From assembly GCA_013176395.1 (NCBI GenBank), contig JABMLP010000023.1, positions 186,001-250,000 of the forward strand: a DNA stretch of 64,000 bases, written 5' to 3'. This DNA comes from Venturia oleaginea. Its lineage: Eukaryota > Ascomycota > Dothideomycetes > Venturiales > Venturiaceae. The notes beneath the pieces are model-generated. The model was not told the DNA's origin, searched no databases, and was given only the letters and a program-made list of their open reading frames with translations. Made by a program: the position numbers and the translations under genes. Below are positions 55,712 to 64,000 of this stretch, piece after piece (the stretch's first letter is position 1; every line of letters begins with the position of its first letter).

Positions 55712-58700
55712 ATGTTTAATCCTCCGCGCAACGGGCTCAAATCCCGCGCAATGCCACCTCCAAGCAACCTCCGCAAACAACTCAATCGCGCACAATCAGC
55801 CACGCCAGCATTGAGCGGACGAGCATCGCCTGCAGACTCTGTCACCTCAGGCTCGTCAAGAATGCGATCCCCAGCTTCGAATTATGGTGGAACGAAGAGG
55901 AAAGAGAGGGATTTTGATAATGAGGGTGGAGAGGAAACGAATATAAATGTTGTAGTACGGTGTCGAGGACGAAACGACCGTGAGGTTCGCGAAAATAGCG
56001 GCGTCGTTGTCTCTGCAGACCAGAAGGCCAGGAGTGTGGAGTTATCCATGGGTCCAAGTGCATTGAGCAATAAGACGTATCAGTTTGATAAGGTCTTTTC
56101 ACAGGCAGCGGATCAGATTATGGTTTTCGATGAAGTCGTCAGCCCGATACTGGATGAGGTGTGTTTCTACCATGAAATATGGAATTTCGGACGATGCTGA
56201 TTTGACATACAGGTTCTTTCTGGACTGAACTGTACTATTTTCGCGTATGGCCAAACAGGAACGGGCAAGACATACACCATGTCTGGAGACATCACTGATA
56301 TCTCACCTTTACCCGCTAATGCCGGCATAATACCACGCGTGCTTCACGCATTGTTCAACAAGATCGATGGAGAGGATTCCGAAAACTCGGTCAAAGTTTC
56401 ATTTATCGAACTATACAATGAAGAGTTGCGGGACTTGTTATCGGCAGACGACAGCGCGAAACTCAAGATTTACGACGACAATGCGAAGAAAGGACACAGT
56501 ACTACCTTGGTCCAAGGTATGGAGGAGTCGCATATTACTTCCGCTTCAAAGGGAATCAAGCTTCTACGTGACGGCAGTCACAAACGACAAGTCGCAGCGA
56601 CAAAATGCAACGACCTTAGTTCCCGCAGCCACACGGTTTTTACTGTGACAGTGTACACGAAGCGAACGAATGAGGCAGGAGAGGATTTTGTAAGCACCGG
56701 GAAGCTGAACCTCGTGGATTTGGCAGGAAGTGAGAACATCCAGCGAAGTGGCGCTGAGAACAAAAGGGCAACTGAAGCTGGCCTGATCAATAAGAGTTTG
56801 CTTACACTGGGACGTGTCATTAATGCCCTTGTGGAACGAGGGTCGCATATTCCTTATCGAGAGTCGAAACTCACCCGATTACTGCAGGACTCTCTCGGTG
56901 GAAGAACAAAGACATGCATTATCGCGACGTTGTCACCTGCGAAAAGCAATTTGGAGGAAACGATTTCGACGCTAGATTACGCATTCCGGGCGAAAAACAT
57001 CCGAAATAAGCCGCAAGTCAACCAGATGGTCTCGAAAAAGACGTTGCTTAAAGAATTCACCTTGGAGATCGAGAAGCTCAAAAGTGAGCTGATTGCTACG
57101 AGGCAACGGAATGGCGTCTTCTTGACACAGGAGACATACGAGGAGATGACCACAGAAAGCGAGTCGAGACGCATACTGAGCGAGGAACAGCGGGACAAGA
57201 TCGAAACCATGGAGATCAACCTTCGCAACAAGATCCAGGAACTTTTCTCTCTCATAACGAACTTCAATGCCATGAAAAAAGATAATGAGATGACGAAAAT
57301 GATGCTCGATGGAACCAAGAGCATTCTAGAGAAGACAGAAGCTGTCCTTGAAGGCACACGGAAGAATCTTGCGGAAGAGAAGGCCATGCGAAAAGCTCAC
57401 CAGAAGACGGAGGAGGCCTTAGTCGAAGTTGGACATGGCTTGATTTCAACCCTAGGTCAAACCACTGTGGACATCGGCGGACTTCACTCGAAACTGCGAA
57501 GAAGATCTGATTTACAGTCAATGAATCGACGGCATTGGAGCTCTACACAATCACAAGTTTCTGGCACCACAATGACCGTAGAAGAGAAACTATCAGCTTT
57601 CCAGGCTCAGCAAGAACAACTCATTGCCAGCTTATCGACCCGCATGCAGGGATTTGTTCAGCAAGAGCTTGACAATTTGCAAGCCTCGCAACAGATGCTA
57701 CAAGAGAAGTCGGCTGCATTCGAGACCTCGAAAATGGAAGTCGATGAGCAGACGGCCAAATCTCGTGATGACTTGAACGGCGTATTGGAAGAGATCAAGT
57801 CGTTGCGAGAAGACGTGAAAGAGAAGGTTGGAGCTGGTTTGAGTGATCTATCGATATCTGCACAGCGAATTTCTGCTGGCATCATGACCGAAATCGATTC
57901 TTTTCAAACACAGGTAAGTGAAATGTCATGCATGGGTAACGAACGCATTGTTGACAATTTCAGGTCCACTCCTCTTACGCATCTCTGGCGAAGGACTTCA
58001 AGAATACTTTCGACGAGCTCGTTCGAGAGCTTACTGACCAACAGAAGGAAGCCGAAAAGCTACGCTACGACATTGTTCAGGCCAACAATGAACTTGCTCT
58101 TAAGAACAGCGCCACGACTATGCGACTCTCGACTTTGCTTGAAGAAGAAAAACAAACACAAGCTTCAGAGCGCCAGGCATTGTTATCTCAAATTACTGCT
58201 CTTATCAACGCCACATCTGAGAAACAGCAGTTACGGGTCGAACAAGGCATCACGAGCGTCCAAACAGAGCTTGGTGAGCATAGTGCTGCCCATGGGCAAG
58301 TTCATGAGACATTCGTTACAGGAGGTCGCCAGTGGTCTGAGCGGTCACAAGTAATCGTGGACAAGGCTATACAATCCAGGGAGATTGTAAAGACTAAGAT
58401 CAAATCAGACTTTGCCGTAAGTCACATTATCTTATTATGCTTTGTACATTTTCTAACAAGGATCAGACCACAAATGAGCATACCGAGTCATTGCGAAACG
58501 TTACAACGTCTGTACATGATTCGACTACCCGTATTGTAGAAGAACAAATGCAGCACCTTGACACACAGTTGCATGGTCTCGACGACATCGTGAGCCGCAT
58601 CCAGGAACAAAACAATACCCATCACAACGCCCATGTCACGTCCCTCTCGGACCTCGCAAATACGGTCCACACTTCGTATGAGGGTATAGGAGAGCATTTC

Positions 58701-59426
58701 AAAACCTCGTTTGCTCGAGTCGAAGAGCTAGACGCAGACATGGCCGATCAAGCCCATGAACTTGAACAAACCCTCCCAGCTCTCGCCGCAGATTCGGAAA
58801 TTAGACGCCCGCTCACCGAACTTCGAGAAGTTATTGAAAACCAGACTCTTGAAGAGTATCAAGCCACGGGTGAAACACCGCAGAGGAGACAATACGAATA
58901 TCCACTTTCCCTGCCCCAGACCGAGCCCCACGACACGCTCTTAGCCAAATTGCGGGGGCGGAGTGCGAGCATGCCTCCTAGTCCGATGAAGGCTGATAGG
59001 AGTCCGAATAAAGGGTTGGTGTTTACTGATAGCCTAGATGCAGAAGAAATGTTGCTGGTTCCTGGGACCAAGAACAAGAACAGCCGCCGACCTACTTCTT
59101 CTCATTCTTCGACGATGATGGCTAATTCGACATTGACTAGTTTGAGGGAGATTGATGTCAACATTACCACTTCTTCTCTGCCTGTGGTTGTGGGTGGTGG
59201 GGAGAAAGAAGGTGTTGGGGCTTTGGGGATGCCGCCGTCGAAGAGACAGCATACTACTGGTTCTTCTACGGAGAGCAAGTTACCCAAGAAGAGGGGGTTG
59301 AGGAATACGGTCACTGGTGCTGTGGGCGACAGGGAGAATTTGACTCTGCCCAATCTTGGCGGTAGCGATGGGATTGGCGGTGGGATTGGGAGGAGGTTGA
59401 GGAGTAGAGAGGGAAGTGGGTCTTGA
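55712..59426 (+). CDS. bimC: Kinesin-5 motor (BimC/Cut7/Eg5)
   Basis: Four exons, 55712-56158, 56213-57913, 57964-58416 and 58467-59426; product about 1186 aa. A disordered N-terminus (residues 1-80) leads to INVVVRCRGRNDREV. The motor has the P-loop GQTGTGKT at the start of exon 2, switch I NDLSSRSH, switch II DLAGSE, and the neck TLDYAFRAKNIRNKPQVNQ that is typical of kinesin-5. The long stalk is coiled coil with the LEKTEAVLEGTRKNL repeat region. The C-terminal tail is where the BimC box (Cdk1 site) sits in this family; here ETPQRRQYEYP and the Ser-Pro-rich block are candidates. It forms bipolar tetramers that slide apart antiparallel microtubules of the spindle. Starts at 55751 (MPPPSNLRK) are also possible. 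Confidence 0.95.
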
Positions 59427-60439
59427 TAGGTGGGTTTTGACATTAGGAATAGTTTGTGGTAATTTTGGAGAGTTGCACACTTGTAGATACTTGAGCACCG
59501 GTTTGATCCGGGAGTCTTGTGACTTTTTAAGGGTATACCCTATGCAGGTGTTTGGGTGCCTTCTGGATGGATGTGTAGTTTTTGTTAGCTTTTGCAATCG
59601 TGGGTCAGGTTTGCTGTTCCCTTGTTCATATGGTTTCATGGCGTTATGAAAGGCTTTTCGATCCATGGACGGAATCTCATCTCTCTTTCCTCGCCTTTGT
59701 TGTTGATCCGAGCTACCGTCCAACTAACTTCCCGTGAGGGACCTGTATGGGAGGAATACCAGGTAGGAACGGGACTGGGGCAAAATGGCGTGAAGCATGT
59801 GTCGCCCCTGCTATATAATGTAGGTAGTAGTGGAGGTGGTCACGAAGCGCGGAGAGCGATTACGATGGTTGTAGGCACGTAGATGGCTCGACTTGACAGA
59901 GAATGTATGTATGATTCGGACATGGGAATCGGTTTTAGGTTGATTGATTGATTGATTTTATCCTACTCGGTTGCAGCCGCTTAATCACGCAGCTATGTCC
60001 GGTTAGGAGGACTTCATCAGACAGCCGACACGTGATAGATTATATAATCCACCGCGCCCCACTTCGCCCCGTTCACTGAAACAAGACCAGCTGTCCCCTC
60101 CGTCCTCCCTCTTTTCCCTTAACCAGTATCTCCAAATGCCCGCTGGCTCTTGTAGATACTGGTTATTCTGCTAGTATATCTGTGCTATGTAGACTCAAGA
60201 GGCAATGCCTCGTGTTTCGCTATCCTTCTACCTACAGTCTCCCTCTAATGCTCAGCTTGTCTATCTGTTTCGCCTTATCCCTCAAGGCCAATGGGTTCCC
60301 TAAGTATGTTTCTGCTTGTGAAAGTTGCCTTGCACCAGATTCCTATGCGGCGGTGTATTTGGTTGTGTGATGCTGGAGACAATAGTAACCATCGTAGTCG
60401 TGATTTCGCTGCTTGGGTGTGATACTCCGGGTATGCCCG
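59427..60439. other. Intergenic 1 kb after kinesin-5
   Basis: Short frames only. A GATTGATTGATTGATT microsatellite is at 59941-59956. No RNA gene recognised. Confidence 0.5.
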
Positions 60440-61180
60440 TGGACGAGGCTGTCTGGTAGCTGCCGTATTGTATGGCGCCGATCGTGCTATAGACCTGCCG
60501 TCTTATAGTCGGAGCCTATCTGCTGCTAGTCGCTCTCCCTACTTGCTATATCGCGCTCCTACTCTTGCCAATGCCATAACTGGGACGCAACAGTCTGGGG
60601 AGAGGCTCAAGGCTACGTCTGCTGGCTTGTAGGGAGGGGATTTGCCGCCAATAAGCTCCTTCTATACGTCCTTACTGCTTACTGTGTTGCGCACCTACTC
60701 TTGCCAATGCCATAACTGGGACGCAACAGTTTGGGGAGAGGCTCAAGGCTCTGGACATCAGCTTGCAGCAGGACGGTTTGCGGAGACGATAGTAGATGAG
60801 GTTCTCTAGCAGCTGCCGTATCGTGTCGCACCGATTGTGTTGTAGACCTGTCGTCTTATAGTCGGAGCCTATCTGCTGCTAGTCGCTCTCCCTGCTTGCT
60901 ATATCGCGCACCTACTCTTGCCAATGCCATAACTGGGACGCAACAGTCTGGGGAGAGGCTCAAGGCTACGTCTGCTAGCTTACAGGGAGGGGATTTGCCG
61001 CCAATAGGCTCCTTCTATGCGTCCTTACTACTTACTGTGTCGCGCACCTACTCTTGCCAATGCCATAACTGGGAGGCAACAGTTTGGGGAGAGGCTCAAG
61101 GCTCTGGGCAACAGCTTGTAGCAGGACGGTTTGCCAAGACGTTGGGAGAGGTTGTCTAGTCGTTGCAGTGGTGTGTGGTG
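60440..61180 (+). repeat. Two-level tandem repeat (353-bp unit, each with two 136-bp-spaced cores)
   Basis: Two copies of a unit of about 353 bp start near 60458 and 60811. Within each, the core CTACTCTTGCCAATGCCATA followed by ACTGGGACGCAACAGT occurs twice, at 60559, 60695, 60912 and 61048, so spacings are 136, 217 and 136. On the plus strand all four cores can be read as YSCQCHNW[DE]ATVWGEAQG; the second and fourth continue to stop codons with similar endings (AGRFAETIVDEVL and AGRFAKTLGEVV). It may be a decayed repeated coding segment or a local satellite. Confidence 0.8.
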
Positions 61181-61374
61181 CCGATTGTTGCGCACCGGGC
61201 GTCTGGTGTTTGAGTTGTGTTGAAGGTATTGCCGTTCTAGCAGTGACTCGTCGACTCGGAGCGTTGCAGTGTCATCTGGGGTGATGGACTAGCCGGGAGA
61301 TAGTGACTAGATGGTTGCTGTTGTCTTTGGTGGACGCATCGTTCGTGTAGCTTGCTCATGTATTCGTCTGCTTG

Positions 61375-61468
61375 CTCTGCCGTGGCCGCGACGGCGACTC
61401 TAGAGATATCTCATCGACGCTGAGGGACGCGCGATGGCCTCTAGAGGCCGGAGCGGCCACTGGCAGAG
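61375..61468. repeat. Short foldback with a central palindrome
   Basis: CTCTGCCGTGGCCGC at 61375-61389 pairs with GCGGCCACTGGCAGAG at 61453-61468 with one unpaired base. Between them GGCCTCTAGAGGCC (61436-61449) is a perfect palindrome. Likely a hairpin-forming remnant; its nature is unknown. Confidence 0.5.
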
Positions 61469-64000
61469 GTGTTTTGATGATCCTTAGATGATACTTCTGT
61501 AAATTCCAAAAATTGAGTTCTCGCTGTGTGTGCTGTTTTTTCGAATCGGTTTTAGGGTACCGTTCGTTTGGCAAGGTGACGGATGGGTTCCCGTCCATGT
61601 GACGTGATGGAACTCATTTCAAAATCGATAGTGAGAATTGTCTATTGATCTTGAGTCAGGGCTTGGGGAGTAGCATAAGCGGTCTTGATCCCGGGTTTTA
61701 TTTGGGAAGCTATTTTTAGTAGGTAGTTGGAGAGCGGTCATGTATCTTTATTGTTTGGTTGACGATGGATCTATTGGGCGCATGGATGTTGGAAGGTGGG
61801 ATGAGTAGTGTCGGGCGTGGCTGGAATTATTCTGGGGGGGGGCTCTGAACCTTTGCTGTGAAGACGGGGAATTTTGGATAAAGGTGCGGGTGAGGTGCAG
61901 AATTATTGTTTTGTGGATACGTGGAAGGATGTCCTACCCCAGCATGCAGAAGTTCCCTGAAGAGAGGATGGAGTTGGGCAGAAAGTGGGTGCTAATCCAG
62001 GATCGGGCTGTAAGCGATGGAATCGTTCAAAGAAGCTTTCTCAAGACGGTGTGTGTCATCCAATTCCACAAGCTATACCTAGTCCAAAGAATAAAATACC
62101 AACCACTATCGATATATATGCAATCTGCCAAGCAAATTACCGCGGATCTGTCCAGGTTAAACGCATGGGGCGGAAATGATGGGTGTTCCCGGCGCCGGGA
62201 TTCCAAAAGTAACAGGGCCGCAGTCTTTGTTGTATTCTGGAATGTGGATTCACCGCTCCTGTCCTTTTCTCGGATGGGGCTTGCTGAATGCCGGACTGAA
62301 GGAATGGTCACGGCATTGTCCCTGGGCCCTGGATGCAGAAGCAAGGCCGAATGCCACGATCAGTCCATCCTTGGAACGATCATGATGAGTTCCATGGTGA
62401 ATAGCCAGGTACAAGTGCATGGTAGTATGTGTGTGTATCCAGGAATCTGGGAATGGGCGGTGGAATATCGGACCGGCGCGCGTTTGCATGAAGGATGAAG
62501 AAATGAGGTTTGAGAAAGAGCGATGCGGGAAATGTCCGCGAGGACGAGAGACCGACTGTGACCATACCTATTCAATTACTGTGCCGCCCCAAAAGGGAAA
62601 GTGCTCGCTCGTCGTGTGGGACATGGTCAGATTCCTGGAAATGAAACCAATGGTGTTGTGACCACCGAGGCCCAGTGTGGTTACATGCATTTCTTACAAG
62701 GACGAGTGCACCTCGACTTGAATGTCTCAGCAGAGCCGGTGCGGGCCGGGCGAAGCCACAGCGAGATTCGATGTGAGATCTGACTGACCGCCTTCGCTGG
62801 CACACGATAGATGAAGGCAGGGGCACAGAAGATGCGGTGAGCGACGGGGAATTTCATCGCGGGTCCAGCGGCGCAAACCTCCATCGCACTAAATTACACG
62901 TGGGAACATCAAACTCTGCTGTTTCGGTATGCATCGGGCATGTGTCTGATACAATGTGAGGTCAGACCGGAGATGCGTGGGATAAGGACCTAGTATTTCA
63001 CATGAGTTACGCGTGGGGTTTCAAACAGATCGATAAGGAAGAGGCCTTGTATAGCCCCGTTTGTAGATAGAAGAAGATGGCACTTAACTGCAAAATCATC
63101 TACTTGTCAGCGGTGGGCCTAGGTATTATTCAGTATAGACATGATTCAGTCAGTAGCACACACACAAAGCTCTGAAGAAATCGGGTTAGCGCCATTGCTA
63201 ACCTTCGTATTAAACATTATTTCTCTAGCGATATCGCAGATATCAAGATCCTGCAGTTGATATTTGACGGCGCAACACAGCTTACGAGCTATATTATGCG
63301 CAAAGAAGCGATAAAGAGCAATAGCTCAGGGTATTTCCCACCGAAGCCGTTGGGTCGTGCCATATATCTCCAAATCCTGTCATCTCTCCGATCCTATCGA
63401 TAATCGTACAAAGGGGCATGATGATCATCCCATCCGTGCCGCCCATAAAATACAGTGGAGCCAATGAAGGAGCAAGAGCAAGAAAACAATTCGCTGATGA
63501 ACGCCAAAGGAAGAGTGAAAAGCAAGTAGCGGTCCCTCCGCACCCCCACGACAAGAATAAATGTGGTTTTAATATAAGCCTCCCTCTGTACCGGACCAGC
63601 CGTTCTCGTGAGATGGAAGAGTAGAATGCCAACTGCGCGACAGGGTTGGTTCTGAACTTTTGTTGGTGAAGAAGCTTGGAAATCTGGGCGAACAGACGAG
63701 CTGCGCGTGAAGACCTGTCGATCTCTTGAGTTGAGTGCATGCAGCGGCTATGCCAATCTAAAGACCCGAGTAAACGAAGAGCGGTTGAGAGGCGGAGTTG
63801 AACATGATTTGTGGGCGTAATAGTAGGAGGTGCGAAAGGAGGAGGGAGACCTGGGTGCACTCGTGATGTCGGGTCGGAGGCGTTGTTGTTGAAGGTGGCC
63901 CATTCCGCAAAGGGTATGTAGAGACAAAAATGATTTTCGAAGACGGCACGATGATGGCTGGCCGTAGTAGATGGAGGAAGATCTTGTCCAGTTTACTTAT
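61469..64000. other. Gene-poor 2.5 kb to the window end
   Basis: No supported gene. Frames up to 204 codons (61884-62498 plus strand; 63294-63860 minus strand) lack domains, start context and protein-like composition. A run of nine G lies at 61834-61842. It may contain distal promoters or genes that continue outside the window. Confidence 0.5.

Noticed and set aside
61884..62498. 204-codon plus-strand frame
   Set aside because: Low-quality composition and no start context; overlapped by equally long frames on the other strand.
63294..63860. 188-codon minus-strand frame with hydrophobic stretches
   Set aside because: Hydrophobic parts do not form regular membrane helices and no family is recognised.

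Overview
The window is nuclear DNA from a filamentous ascomycete (Pezizomycotina). The evidence is short GT-AG introns of about 45-210 nt with CTAAC/CTGAC-type branch points, fungal-only proteins (Cyk3, Mim1, a DUF3405 glycosyltransferase-like protein, an MHYT hybrid histidine kinase, Swa2), and fungal transposon types. Codon use and gene style would suit a leotiomycete (Sclerotinia/Botrytis/Helotiales relatives), but that placement is inference. Exon boundaries were worked out by hand from reading frame, splice consensus and family alignment in memory; totals divisible by three support most models.

Layout. 1-3301: the 5' end of a Ty3/Gypsy LTR retrotransposon on the minus strand (LTR, gag, protease, RT-RNase H running off the edge). 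3302-8200: a small cysteine-rich secreted protein, a possible MITE, and several lineage-specific proteins. 8201-29367: mostly minus-strand housekeeping genes (MFS permease, cytokinesis protein Cyk3, a plasma-membrane syntaxin, a PAQR receptor, a DUF3405 protein) plus a plus-strand MHYT hybrid histidine kinase. 31618-33954: a divergent pair, Shp1/p47 (Cdc48 adaptor) and Mim1 (mitochondrial outer-membrane insertase). 35634-40950: a fast-evolving stretch with an SH3/J-like protein and two diverged copies of an unusual coiled-coil protein that ends in a Zn2Cys6-spaced cysteine cluster; the second copy is broken by a 7-nt tandem duplication. 41355-52291: ankyrin protein, PQ-loop transporter, 2OG-Fe(II) dioxygenase (one-base frameshift), auxilin Swa2, eIF4E and L-lactate dehydrogenase. 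52920-55381: a broken HEXXH metallopeptidase gene directly abutted by a Tc1/mariner-type element with perfect 55-bp terminal inverted repeats and a dead transposase. 55712-59426: kinesin-5 (BimC/Cut7). 59427-64000: gene-poor, with a two-level tandem repeat at 60440-61180 and a foldback at 61375-61468.

The genes do not form one pathway. Several serve membrane traffic and cell division (Cyk3, syntaxin, Swa2, Shp1, kinesin-5). The best candidates for something undescribed are the duplicated C2H2-like/Zn2Cys6 coiled-coil family at 38-41 kb, the gag-pro-pol element read in three successive -1 frames with a canonical slippery heptamer, the six-cysteine secreted peptide next to it, and the peptide-coding tandem repeat at 60.4-61.2 kb.
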